The notes below the pieces were generated by a model, which did no database searches, was not told the DNA's origin, and saw nothing but the letters and a program-made list of their open reading frames with translations. Positions 18,205 through 26,577 of a stretch of 64,000 bases of DNA are shown here, in pieces. Position 1 is the first letter of the stretch; each line of letters starts with the position of its first letter. Origin of the DNA: 70-18 sp041691815 (GTDB lineage Bacteria > Pseudomonadota > Alphaproteobacteria > Acetobacterales > Acetobacteraceae). The position numbers were made by a program, and so were the translations under genes. The stretch spans positions 13,004 to 77,003 of the forward strand of contig JBEPTZ010000006.1 in NCBI GenBank assembly GCA_041691815.1, read 5' to 3'.

Positions 18205-19347
18205 ATGCAGATCACTTTTCCACCGCCGCCGCCCTGCCCTGAGGCGGAAATTCTGCGGGCCGAGGTGCGGGCGTTTCTGGCAGACGAACTCGCCGGCCGC
18301 ACGCCGCGCCAGCGGGCCGAAAGCTGGAACGGCTATGACCGCGATTTCAGCCGCAAGCTGGGGCAGCGCGGCTGGATCGGCATGACCTGGCCGAAGCGGT
18401 ACGGCGGGCACGAGCGCAACGCGCTGGAACGCTATGTGGTGCTGGAGGAGATGCTGGCCGCCGGCGCGCCGGTGAACATGCACTGGATCGCCGACCGGCA
18501 ATCCGGCCCCCTACTGCTGCGCGCCGGCAGCGAGGCGCAGCGGCAGGCGGTTCTGCCGCGCATCGCGGCCGGGGAGTGCGGCTTCTGCATCGGCATGAGT
18601 GAGCCGGATTCGGGTTCCGACCTCGCCTCGGTGCGCACCCGCGCGGTGCCGGTGCAGGGCGGCTTTCTGGTCAACGGTACCAAGCTGTGGACCTCCGGCG
18701 CGCATCTGGCCGACTACATGATCCTGTTCTGCCGCACCGGGCCAGGCGAGCGGCACGAGGGCACCAGCCAGTTGCTGGTGGACCTGAAGCACACCAAAGG
18801 CCTCAGCATCCGGCCGGTGCGGGCGCTGTCGGGGGAGCATCATTTCAACGAGGTGGTGTTCACCGACGCCTTCCTGCCCGAGGACGCGGTGATCGGCGCA
18901 CTCGGCCAGGGCTGGGCGCAGGTGACCAGCGAGTTGGCCTATGAGCGCAGCGGACCGGAGCGGTTCCTGTCGACCTTCCAGGTGGTGGTGGAACTGGCAC
19001 GGGCGCTGGGACCGACGCCGTCCGACCGCGGAGCGATCGCACTGGGGCGGCTGGCGGCGCATATGATCGCACTGCGCCGGATGTCACGCTCGGTCGCCGG
19101 CATGCTGCAACAAGGCGGCAACCCGGCGCTGGAGGCGGCGCTGGTGAAGGAAGTCGGCAATACCCTGGAGCAGGAAATCCCGGAGATCGTGCGGCTGCTA
19201 CTGGACACCGAACCGGAGGCCGACGGCGCAGACCAGTTGGCCGCAGTGCTGGGCCATACCATGCTGCATATCCCCTCGTTCTCGCTGCGCGGCGGCACCA
19301 GGGAAGTGCTGCGCGGCATCATCGCGCGAGGGCTGGGACTCAGGTAA
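18205..19347 (+). CDS. acyl-CoA dehydrogenase (large subunit type)
   Basis: A 380-aa acyl-CoA dehydrogenase with the standard domains. The helical N-domain includes GWIGMTWPKRYGGHERNALE. The middle domain has the flavin motif CIGMSEPDSGSDLASVRTRA and GTKLWTSGAHLADYMILFCR. The C-domain ends with SFSLRGGTREVLRGIIARGLG. At the position of the catalytic Glu of short- and medium-chain enzymes (YEGT) this protein has RGGT, so its base is elsewhere or supplied in a complex. It probably forms an oxidoreductase with the preceding gene product. A palindromic element starts right after the stop codon. Confidence 0.9.
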   Translation: MQITFPPPPPCPEAEILRAEVRAFLADELAGRTPRQRAESWNGYDRDFSRKLGQRGWIGMTWPKRYGGHERNALERYVVLEEMLAAGAPVNMHWIADRQSGPLLLRAGSEAQRQAVLPRIAAGECGFCIGMSEPDSGSDLASVRTRAVPVQGGFLVNGTKLWTSGAHLADYMILFCRTGPGERHEGTSQLLVDLKHTKGLSIRPVRALSGEHHFNEVVFTDAFLPEDAVIGALGQGWAQVTSELAYERSGPERFLSTFQVVVELARALGPTPSDRGAIALGRLAAHMIALRRMSRSVAGMLQQGGNPALEAALVKEVGNTLEQEIPEIVRLLLDTEPEADGADQLAAVLGHTMLHIPSFSLRGGTREVLRGIIARGLGLR

Positions 19348-19480
19348 GACTTTCTTTTTGTGAACAAAAAGAAACAAAAAAACTTTTTATCCATTGGAGT
19401 GTACCGAGTCTCCCGCGCTCCACTGTTGCAAGGCGGATAAAGTTTTTGCGCGCTTTTTTCAAAAAGCGCTGCTTGCCTTG
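19348..19480 (+). repeat. palindromic intergenic element, copy B
   Basis: Forward copy directly after the acyl-CoA dehydrogenase stop codon. The first hairpin is TTTCTTTTTGT/ACAAAAAGAAA. The closing hairpin is GCGCTTTTTT/AAAAAGCGC, in which both arms differ from the usual GTTC...GAAC in a matched way. The right end, GCTTGCCTTG, is the complement of the AGGCAAGCAG edge of copies G and H. Confidence 0.88.
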
Positions 19481-19490
19481 CTTGATTGAA

Positions 19491-19518
19491 TTGACACATT
19501 CAAATTTGTCGATATGTT
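19491..19518 (+). promoter_or_regulatory. sigma-70-type promoter of the arsR unit
   Basis: TTGACA (19491-19496), a 16-nt spacer and TATGTT (19513-19518). The predicted transcription start, about 7 nt later, coincides with the arsR ATG at 19525, so the mRNA may be leaderless. The spacer, AT-rich with GACA...TGTC half-sites, is a likely place for ArsR binding. Confidence 0.6.
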
Positions 19519-19524
19519 GGCCCG

Positions 19525-19830
19525 ATGTTGCTCGACGCTGAAGGCTTTCGTGCGCTGGGGGACCCGGTCCGGGTGCGGATCGTGCAGTTCCTGCTCGACC
19601 AGGGCGGGGTGTGCTGTGCCAATCCGGGGTTGGTCTGTGCCTGCGATATCGTGGCGTTGCTGGGTTTGGCGCAGCCGACGGTCAGCCATCACATGCAGAT
19701 TTTGACCCGTGCCGGCCTGGTGCTGGCGGAGAAGCGGGGGCGGTGGATGTTCTATGCGCTGGCGCCGCGGCGTTTCGAGGAACTTGGCGGACAGTTGGGC
19801 GCGATTGCCGCGCCGCTCGTTGCCGCCTGA
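19525..19830 (+). CDS. arsR: ArsR-family metalloregulator
   Basis: A 101-aa winged-helix repressor. The segment FRALGDPVRVRIVQFLLDQG begins the fold, and LLGLAQPTVSHHMQILTRAG is the recognition helix. A Cys-rich stretch GVCCANPGLVCACDIV precedes it, with the C-x-C-D pattern used by As(III)/Sb(III)-responsive ArsR proteins, plus two further Cys. Binding of trivalent metalloid would release DNA. It is first in a two-gene unit with a flavoprotein starting 22 bp downstream. No arsC, arsB or acr3 is adjacent. There is no ribosome site before the ATG, in agreement with a leaderless start. Confidence 0.88.
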   Translation: MLLDAEGFRALGDPVRVRIVQFLLDQGGVCCANPGLVCACDIVALLGLAQPTVSHHMQILTRAGLVLAEKRGRWMFYALAPRRFEELGGQLGAIAAPLVAA

Positions 19831-19852
19831 ATCAACCGAAGGAAACTGCGCC

Positions 19853-21157
19853 ATGCCGGATGCGACTCACGGTTCCCCCGCCCTTCCGGTGGTGGTGATC
19901 GGCGCCGGGCCGGTGGGGCTGGCGGCGGCGGCGCATCTGCTGGCGCGCGGGATGACGCCGGTGGTGCTGGAGGCGGGTGCTGCGGCGGGGGCGGCGGTGC
20001 GGGAATGGGGGCATGTGCGGATGTTCTCGCCGTGGCGGTTCAATGTGGACGGGGTGGCGCGGGCGCTGCTGGAGCGGCACGGCTGGGTGGCGCCGGACCC
20101 GGAGGGGTATCCGACCGGGGCGGAACTGGTGGCGCAGTATCTGGAGCCGCTGGCGGCGCTGCCGGGGATGGGGCTGCGGCTGCACGCGCGGGTGGTGGGG
20201 GTGAGTCGGCGCGGGCACGATTTGATGCGCGACGAGGAGCGGGGGCTGGCGCCGTTTATCGTGCAGGTGGCGCAGGGTGACGGCGAGATTGCCGAGATCG
20301 CGGCCCAGGCGGTGCTGGATTGCTCCGGCACCTGGGGCCAGCCGAATCCGGCCGGGGCGCATGGCCTGAAGGTTCCGGGCGAGGCGGCGGCGACGATTGC
20401 CTATGGCATCCCGGACGTGCTGGGCGGCGACCGGGCGCAGTATGCCGGGCGCTCGGTGCTGGTGGTGGGGTCCGGGCATTCGGCGATGAACGCGGTGCTG
20501 GACCTGGCGGCGCGGCCGCAGGGCGGCGAGGTGCTGTGGGCGTTCCGGCGGGCGGTGTCAGCGACGACATTCGGCGGCGGTGCGGCGGATGGGCTGGCCG
20601 CGCGTGGGGCGCTGGGTGCGAGGGCGCAGGCGCTGGCGGCCGAGGGCAAGGTGCGGATGCTGGCGCCGTTCGCGATCTCTGGCATGGCGACGCTGGCGGA
20701 TGGGCGGGTGCGGGTGACGGCGGGCGACGGGCAGGCGGTGACGGTGGAGCGGGTGATCGTGGCCGCCGGGTTCCGGCCGGAATTGGCGTTCCTGTCGGAG
20801 TTGCGGCTGGGGCTGGACCCGGCGGTGCAGAGCACGCCGGCGCTGGCGCCGCTGATCGACCCCAACATTCATTCCTGCGGCACGGTGCGGCCGCATGGCG
20901 AGGCGGAGTTGCGTCATCCGGAGCCGAATTTCTGGATCGCCGGCATGAAAAGCTATGGCCGGGCGCCGACCTTCCTGATGACCACCGGGCATGAGCAGGT
21001 GCGCAGCATCGTGGCGGCCCTGGCCGGCGACTGGATGGCGGCGCGCGAGGTGCGGCTGGAATTGCCGGAAACCGGGGTGTGCAGCGGCGCTCCAGTAACG
21101 ACACGTAACGCAAGTGCCTGCTGCCCGACGGCGCCGGCGGGATGCTGTGGCGGCTGA
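19853..21157 (+). CDS. ArsO-like FAD/NAD(P)-dependent monooxygenase with Cys-rich tail
   Basis: A 434-aa flavoprotein. An N-terminal FAD-binding Rossmann motif (VVVIGAGPVGLAAAAHLLARG, about 12-32) and a second nucleotide-binding motif (SVLVVGSGHSAMNAVLDLA) give the layout of class B flavin monooxygenases and of ArsO proteins found in ars operons. The C-terminus carries five Cys within about 25 residues (GVCSG, then SACCPTAPAGCCGG), a plausible soft-metal ligand. It is coupled to arsR, so the likely job is in arsenic or related metalloid/sulfur chemistry. The exact reaction is not known from sequence. A GAAGGAAA ribosome site sets the ATG at 19853. Confidence 0.8.
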   Translation: MPDATHGSPALPVVVIGAGPVGLAAAAHLLARGMTPVVLEAGAAAGAAVREWGHVRMFSPWRFNVDGVARALLERHGWVAPDPEGYPTGAELVAQYLEPLAALPGMGLRLHARVVGVSRRGHDLMRDEERGLAPFIVQVAQGDGEIAEIAAQAVLDCSGTWGQPNPAGAHGLKVPGEAAATIAYGIPDVLGGDRAQYAGRSVLVVGSGHSAMNAVLDLAARPQGGEVLWAFRRAVSATTFGGGAADGLAARGALGARAQALAAEGKVRMLAPFAISGMATLADGRVRVTAGDGQAVTVERVIVAAGFRPELAFLSELRLGLDPAVQSTPALAPLIDPNIHSCGTVRPHGEAELRHPEPNFWIAGMKSYGRAPTFLMTTGHEQVRSIVAALAGDWMAAREVRLELPETGVCSGAPVTTRNASACCPTAPAGCCGG

Positions 21158-21265
21158 TGTTGTTATTTTATATCGGGACTCCACGCTGACCAATTCCAAT
21201 ATTGACGCCGGCGGGCCGGCAGCGGAAGGTTCCGGGCTTTTTGCCGCACCAAGGAAGGATCCGCC

Positions 21266-22876
21266 ATGCTCCGCCACTCTCTCGCCACCGCCACCCTGGC
21301 GCTGGCGCTCACCGCCGGGGCTGCCACCGGCGCGCGGGCTGACACGCTGGTCGTGTGCACCGAGGCGAGTCCCGACTCGCTGAATGCGGCACTGAGCACC
21401 GCCAACACGACGTTCGACGTGACCGAGCAGATCGCCGACCGGCTGGTGGAGATGAAGATCGGCGGTTCCGAGGTGATTCCGGGCCTGGCGCAAAGCTGGA
21501 CGATTTCGCCGGACGGGCTGGTCTATACCTTCAAGCTGCGGCATGGCGTGAAGTGGCAGTCCAACGCCGACTTCAAGCCGACGCGGGACATGAATGCCGA
21601 TGACGTGGTGTTCAGCTTCAACCGCATGCTCGACGAGAAGAACCCGTACTACAAGGTGGGCGGCGGCAACTATTCGATGTTCGGCGCGCTGATCCAGCCG
21701 GCGATGCAGTCGGTGACCAAGACCAGCGACGACACCGTGGTGTTCACCCTGAAGAAGCCGCTGGCGCCGCTGCTGAGTTCGCTGTCGGTGCAGCCGTTCT
21801 CGATTTCGTCGGCGGAATACGCGGCGGCGATGCTGAAGAAGGGCACCCCGGACCAGGTGGACCTGAACCCGATCGGCACCGGGCCGTTCCAGCTGGTGCA
21901 GTATGTGAAGGACAGCCTGATCCGCTTCCGCGCGTTCAAGCAGTCCTGGGTGGTGAAGGGCATGCCGGAGCGGGCGCCGCAGGTGGACAATCTGGTGTTC
22001 TCGATCACCCGCGACCCCTCGGTACGGCTGGCGCGGCTGCAGGCCAATGAGTGCCAGGTGGCGCGCTATCCGAACCCGGCCGACGTGCCGACGATGCGCA
22101 AGTCCAAGGGCGTGAAGGTGGTCGAGAGCACGATCGCCTCGGTGAGCTATCTGGCGCTGCGCACCGACAAGAAGCCGTTCGACGATCTGCGGGTGCGCCA
22201 GGCGCTGGCCGAGGCGATCGACATGAAGAGCCTGGTGGAGGCGGTGTATCAGGGCACCGGCACGCCGGGGGTGGCGCTGGTTTCGCCGGCGCTGTGGAGC
22301 CATAACGGCTCGCTGAAGGCGCGCCCGTACGATCCGGCGGCGGCGAAGAAGCTGCTGGCCGAGGCGGGCTATCCGGACGGGTTCTCGACCGATCTCTGGT
22401 ATATTCCGGTGGCGCGCGCCTACATGCCGAACGGCAGCCGGGCGGGCGAGATGATCCAGGCCGACTGGGCGAAGATCGGCGTGAAGGTGAAGCTGGTGAC
22501 CTTCGAGTGGGGCGAATATCTGCGCCGGGTGCGCCTGGGCGAGTCGACGGTGGCGATGACCGGCGGCACCTGGGATTATCCCGACCCCAGCCAGATGATG
22601 ATCGGGCTGACCTGCGAGATGGTGGATGCCGGGCGCAACGTGCCGCATTGGTGCAACAAAGAGTTCAGTGCGCTGGTGCAGAAGGCGAATATCGTCACCG
22701 ACCCGAAGGAGCGCAGCAAGCTGTACTACGACGCGCAGCAGGTGTTCTACGATCAGGTGCCGGGGATCAACTTCGCCGACGCCAAGGCCTATGTCGGCGT
22801 GCGGGATAACGTGCAGGGGTTCAAGCTGCACTTCTTCGGCGGCCAGCCGTTCGGGGGCGTCAGCCTGAAGAAGTGA
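21266..22876 (+). CDS. peptide/nickel-type ABC transporter substrate-binding protein (first copy)
   Basis: A 536-aa periplasmic SBP of family 5 (DppA/OppA/NikA). A Sec signal peptide (1-26, ending ARA) is followed by LVVCTEASPDSLNAALSTAN. The conserved motifs are GLAQSWTISPDGLVYTFKLR, GVKWQSNADFKPTRDMNADD and IGTGPFQLVQYVKDS. The mature protein resembles dipeptide-binding DppA. It is similar over its full length to the SBP at 23967, and the two flank a creatininase-family gene. Only one permease/ATPase set follows, so both SBPs may feed it. A palindromic element starts at its stop codon. Confidence 0.92.
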   Translation: MLRHSLATATLALALTAGAATGARADTLVVCTEASPDSLNAALSTANTTFDVTEQIADRLVEMKIGGSEVIPGLAQSWTISPDGLVYTFKLRHGVKWQSNADFKPTRDMNADDVVFSFNRMLDEKNPYYKVGGGNYSMFGALIQPAMQSVTKTSDDTVVFTLKKPLAPLLSSLSVQPFSISSAEYAAAMLKKGTPDQVDLNPIGTGPFQLVQYVKDSLIRFRAFKQSWVVKGMPERAPQVDNLVFSITRDPSVRLARLQANECQVARYPNPADVPTMRKSKGVKVVESTIASVSYLALRTDKKPFDDLRVRQALAEAIDMKSLVEAVYQGTGTPGVALVSPALWSHNGSLKARPYDPAAAKKLLAEAGYPDGFSTDLWYIPVARAYMPNGSRAGEMIQADWAKIGVKVKLVTFEWGEYLRRVRLGESTVAMTGGTWDYPDPSQMMIGLTCEMVDAGRNVPHWCNKEFSALVQKANIVTDPKERSKLYYDAQQVFYDQVPGINFADAKAYVGVRDNVQGFKLHFFGGQPFGGVSLKK

Positions 22877-22995
22877 GAATCTTCTTTTTGTGAACAAAAA
22901 GAAGCAAAAAAACTTTTCATCCATTGGGGTTCCGTGCCGGGACTCCAATGGATGAAGTTTTTTGGTTCTTTTTTTCAAAAAAGAACTGCTTCCTG
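22877..22995 (+). repeat. palindromic intergenic element, copy C (short form)
   Basis: Forward copy starting right after the SBP stop codon. The first hairpin is CTTCTTTTTGT/ACAAAAAGAAG. The central block is reduced to a palindrome, CATCCATTGG...CCAATGGATG, and the usual TTGCAAGGCGGAT block is missing. The closing hairpin is GTTCTTTTTTT/AAAAAAGAAC. It lies directly upstream of the creatininase-family gene. Confidence 0.88.
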
Positions 22996-23023
22996 TCTTT
23001 TTTCTGCGAACGGGGGATATCCC

Positions 23024-23761
23024 ATGCAACTCGCTGTATCGACCTGGCAAGAGGTCGAGGACTACCTGCGCGCCCAGAACGGGGTGATCGTGCCGATCGG
23101 CTCGGTGGAGCAGCATGGGCCGAACGGCTTGATCGGCACCGATCATCTGTGTGCCGAGGTGGTGGCAAAGGGGGTGGGCGATCAGATCGGCTGCGCGGTG
23201 GCGCCGACCTTGGCCTATGGCATGAGCCAGCATCATCTGGGGTTTACCGGCTCGGCGACGTTGCGGCCAAGCACGTTGATGCTGGTGGTGCGCGATGTGG
23301 TGCAGTCGCTGGCGGTGCACGGGTTCCGGCGGTTCTTTTTCATCAATGGGCATGGCGGCAACGTGGCGACGGTGACGGCGGCGTTCGATGAGATCTATGC
23401 CGAGATTTCGCTGGGGCGCAGCGATGTGCCGGTGCGTTGCCGGATGAGTTTCTGGTCCGGGCCGCGCTGCAAGGCGCTGTCCGGCGCGTTGTATCCGGGG
23501 GTGGAGGGGCACCATGCCACGGCGTCCGAGGTGTCGCTGGCGCAGTATTACCATCCGGAGGCGGTGAAGCATGCGCAGATGACGCCGAAGGTGGCGCCGA
23601 CTGCGCCGCAATTCTATCACGCCGCGGATTACCGGATGCGGTTCGCGGATGGACGGATCGGCTCGGACCCGTCGCTGTCGTCGCCGGAGCATGGCAAGCA
23701 GTTCTATGACGCGGCGGTGGCGGACATGGTGGAGGCCTACCAGACGTTCATGGCGTATTGA
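23024..23761 (+). CDS. creatininase-family amidohydrolase
   Basis: A 245-aa protein of the creatinine amidohydrolase/MftE fold, a metal-dependent cytoplasmic hydrolase. Metal and catalytic motifs are visible in order: GSVEQHGPNG (Glu and His), IGTDH (Asp and His), INGHGGNVATV and EGHHATASEVS. Members open lactam or amide rings of small molecules such as creatinine or peptide precursors. The gene is within the ABC transporter block, between two SBP genes, so it may act on the imported compound. ATG 23024 was chosen as the first start after the palindromic element, and it matches the family's short N-terminus. Confidence 0.88.
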   Translation: MQLAVSTWQEVEDYLRAQNGVIVPIGSVEQHGPNGLIGTDHLCAEVVAKGVGDQIGCAVAPTLAYGMSQHHLGFTGSATLRPSTLMLVVRDVVQSLAVHGFRRFFFINGHGGNVATVTAAFDEIYAEISLGRSDVPVRCRMSFWSGPRCKALSGALYPGVEGHHATASEVSLAQYYHPEAVKHAQMTPKVAPTAPQFYHAADYRMRFADGRIGSDPSLSSPEHGKQFYDAAVADMVEAYQTFMAY

Positions 23762-23771
23762 TCCGGTCGGC

Positions 23772-23803
23772 GTGGGTGACTGCGGAAGGACGCAGTCATC
23801 CAC
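23772..23803. terminator. 13-bp hairpin after the creatininase gene
   Basis: GTGGGTGACTGCG pairs with CGCAGTCATCCAC over 13 bp (one G/T wobble) around GAAGGA. It starts 10 bp after the creatininase stop. The T-run is weak. Confidence 0.6.
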
Positions 23804-23809
23804 TCCGGC

Positions 23810-23871
23810 CTTTGGTCTTGTCGCGTGATGCAGACCTTCGGGCTATTTCGCCTGCGGTCATCACGCTCTAA
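23810..23871 (-). repeat. REP-like element, copy 1
   Basis: On the minus strand this 62-bp stretch begins TTAGAGCGTGATGACCGCAGG and matches 55996-56057 at roughly three of four positions by eye. The outer arms GCGTGAT and ATCACGC are conserved in both copies. Confidence 0.7.
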
Positions 23872-23966
23872 AGGCATTCCATGACGGCGGAAAACAAGAT
23901 ACGTCTGCGAGTCGTTGGGGACCGGCGATTGACGCCGGACGCCTCGCACAGGGAGCGTTCAGAATC

Positions 23967-25556
23967 ATGATCCGCCGCCACTTCACCCGAAGCGTGCTGG
24001 TTGCCGGCGCGCTGGCAATGGTCTCGCCGTTGGCTGCCAACGCGAAGACCTTTGTATATTGCTCCGAGGGTTCGCCCGAAAACTTCAATCCGATGCTGAA
24101 CACCACCGGGACGACGTTTGACGCCAACCGGCCGATCTACCAGCAGTTGGTCGGGTTCAAGTATGGCAGCACCGAGGTGGTGCCGAATCTGGCGGAGAAA
24201 TGGGAGATTTCCGCCGATGGGACGGTGTTCACCTTCCATCTGCGCCACAACGTGAAGTGGCAGTCGAACAAGCAGTTCAAGCCGACCCGCGGCTTTGACG
24301 CCGACGATGTTATTTTCAGCTTCGAGCGGCAGTGGAAGGACAGCAATCCGTACCACAAGGTCTCGGGCGGCGGGTATGACTACTTCGCCGACATGGACAT
24401 GCCGAAGCTGCTGAAGTCGATCGAGAAGCTCGACGCCTATACGGTGCGCTTCACGCTGAACCAGCCGAATGCGCCGTTCCTGGCCGACATGGCGATGGAT
24501 TTCGCCACCATCCAGTCGAAGGAATACGCCGACGCGCTGATGAAGGCGGGCAAGCCGGAACAGCTGGACCAGGAGCCGATCGGCACCGGGCCGTTCGAGC
24601 TGGTGCAGTATGTGAAGGACGCGACGATCCGCTATCGCGCCTTCCCCGGCTATTGGGGCCCGAAGCCTAAGGTGGATGCGCTGGTGTTCGCGATCACCAA
24701 GGACCCGGCGATCCGGCTGGCCAAGCTGCGGGCCAATGAGTGCCAGATGGCGATCGAGCCGAACCCGGCCGATCTGCCGACGATCCGCGCCGACAAGAAT
24801 CTGCATCTGATGTCGCAGCCGGGGCTGAATATCGGCTACCTGGCGATGAATGTGACCAAGAAGCCGTTCGACGATGTGCGGGTGCGCCAGGCGGTGAGCA
24901 TGGCGATCGACAAGGCGGCGATTTTGAAAGCGGTGTATCAGGGCGCCGGACAGCCGGCCAAGAACCTGATTCCGCCGACCATGTGGAGCTATAACGACAA
25001 GATCAAGGACTATCCATACGATCCGGCAGCGGCCAAGAAGCTACTGGCCGAGGCCGGGCTGGCTGGCGGGTTCGACACCGATCTGTGGGCGATGCCGGTG
25101 ACCCGGCCGTATAATCCCGACGCCAAGCGGGTGGGCGAGCTGATGCAGGCGGACCTGGCCAAGGTGGGCATCCGCGCCAAGATCGTCAGCTACGAATGGG
25201 GCGACTACCGCAAGCGGGTGCGGGCCGGCGACCACCAGATGGCGCAGCTCGGCTGGACCGGGGACAACGGCGATCCGGATAATTTCTTCGTGCCGCTGGC
25301 GTCGTGCTCGGCGCAGGGCGGTTCGCCGCACTGGTGCAACAAGGAATACGACGACCTGATCACCAAGGCGGCGAAGATCACCGACCAGGCGGCGCGGGCC
25401 AAGCTGTACGAGCAGGCCCAGGTGGTGATGCATCGCGAGGCGCCGTTCTTCTTTATCGCCCATTCGGTGGTGTTCCTGCCGATGCGGGCCAACGTGACCG
25501 GCTATAAGATGAGCCCGTTCGGCGGCCACCGCTTCGACTTCGTCGACCTGAAGTAA
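23967..25556 (+). CDS. dppA: peptide-type ABC transporter substrate-binding protein (second copy)
   Basis: A 529-aa periplasmic SBP of family 5. The signal peptide (1-27, ending ANA) precedes KTFVYCSEGSPENFNPMLNT, the start of DppA proteins. Motifs NLAEKWEISADGTVFTFHLR, DDVIFSFERQW and IGTGPFELVQYVKDA follow. It is clearly paralogous to the protein at 21266. The permease gene starts 16 bp after its stop, so it is the operon's main SBP. Dipeptides or haem are typical ligands in the family. The ligand here is unknown. Confidence 0.93.
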   Translation: MIRRHFTRSVLVAGALAMVSPLAANAKTFVYCSEGSPENFNPMLNTTGTTFDANRPIYQQLVGFKYGSTEVVPNLAEKWEISADGTVFTFHLRHNVKWQSNKQFKPTRGFDADDVIFSFERQWKDSNPYHKVSGGGYDYFADMDMPKLLKSIEKLDAYTVRFTLNQPNAPFLADMAMDFATIQSKEYADALMKAGKPEQLDQEPIGTGPFELVQYVKDATIRYRAFPGYWGPKPKVDALVFAITKDPAIRLAKLRANECQMAIEPNPADLPTIRADKNLHLMSQPGLNIGYLAMNVTKKPFDDVRVRQAVSMAIDKAAILKAVYQGAGQPAKNLIPPTMWSYNDKIKDYPYDPAAAKKLLAEAGLAGGFDTDLWAMPVTRPYNPDAKRVGELMQADLAKVGIRAKIVSYEWGDYRKRVRAGDHQMAQLGWTGDNGDPDNFFVPLASCSAQGGSPHWCNKEYDDLITKAAKITDQAARAKLYEQAQVVMHREAPFFFIAHSVVFLPMRANVTGYKMSPFGGHRFDFVDLK

Positions 25557-25572
25557 CCGGAGACGCCAGACC

Positions 25573-26577
25573 TTGCTGCGGTTTCTGCTACGGCGCTTCG
25601 CGCTGATCATCCCGACCTTTGTCGGCGTGACGCTGCTGAGTTTCGTGCTCATCCATCTCGTCCCCGGTGATCCGATCGAGGCGCGGATGGGTGAGCACTC
25701 GATCGCCCCGGAACGGCTGGCCGAGTTGCGCCACCAGTTCGGCTACGACCAGCCGTTATGGCGGCAGTTCCTGCGCTATGAGGGGGAGGTGTTTCGCGGC
25801 GATCTCGGGCAGTCCGTGGTGACCCGCGAGACGGTGTGGCACGAATTCGTCACGCTGTTCCCGGCGACGCTGGAGCTGTCGGTCTGCGCGATGACGTTCG
25901 CCATCCTGATCGGCGTGCCGATGGGCGTGGCGGCGGCGGTCCGACGAGGAACCGCGACCGATTACAGCCTGATGGGTACCGCGGTCACCGGCGCCTCGAT
26001 GCCGATCTTCTGGTGGGGGCTGATGATGATCCTGGTGTTCTCGGTGTCACTGGGGTGGACCCCGGTGTCCGGGCGGATCAGCGATACCTTCTATGTGGAG
26101 CCGTGGTCGGGCTTCATGCTGATCGATTGTCATTTTTCCGATGATGCCGGCGCCTGCCGCTCGGCGGTGAGCCATCTGATCCTGCCGACCATCGTGCTGG
26201 GGACGATCCCGCTGGCGACCATCGCGCGCATCACCCGGTCCTCGATGCTCGATGTGCTGCACGAGGACTATATCCGCACCGCGCAGGCCAAGGGGCTGGC
26301 CGCCATCCGGGTGGTGGTGGTGCATGCGCTGCGCAACGCGCTGATCCCGGTGGTGACGGTGCTGGGGTTACAGGTGGGCGCGCTGATGGGTGGGGCGATC
26401 CTGACCGAGACGATCTTCTCCTGGCCCGGCGTCGGGCACTGGCTGATCGACAGCATCCAGCGCCGCGACTATCCGGTGCTGCAGGGCGGCACGCTGCTGA
26501 TTGCGGTTCTGGTGATCGGGGTGAATCTGGGCGTCGATGTGCTGTACGGCGTGCTCAACCCGAGGATCCGGCGATGA
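25573..26577 (+). CDS. dppB: ABC transporter permease DppB
   Basis: A 334-aa inner-membrane permease with about six helices. MLRFLLRRFALIIPTFVGVT and FVLIHLVPGDPIEARMG are the standard DppB/OppB start. The EAA loop lies near YIRTAQAKGLAAIRVVVVHA, where it contacts the ATPases. The start codon is TTG at 25573, as upstream sequence carries the dppA stop. It overlaps dppC by 4 bp. Confidence 0.94.
   Translation: MLRFLLRRFALIIPTFVGVTLLSFVLIHLVPGDPIEARMGEHSIAPERLAELRHQFGYDQPLWRQFLRYEGEVFRGDLGQSVVTRETVWHEFVTLFPATLELSVCAMTFAILIGVPMGVAAAVRRGTATDYSLMGTAVTGASMPIFWWGLMMILVFSVSLGWTPVSGRISDTFYVEPWSGFMLIDCHFSDDAGACRSAVSHLILPTIVLGTIPLATIARITRSSMLDVLHEDYIRTAQAKGLAAIRVVVVHALRNALIPVVTVLGLQVGALMGGAILTETIFSWPGVGHWLIDSIQRRDYPVLQGGTLLIAVLVIGVNLGVDVLYGVLNPRIRR

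Noticed and set aside
20558..23803. A 1081-codon minus-strand frame opposite the ArsO-like gene, an SBP gene and the creatininase gene
   Set aside because: Shadow frame over several well-supported genes; low-complexity composition.
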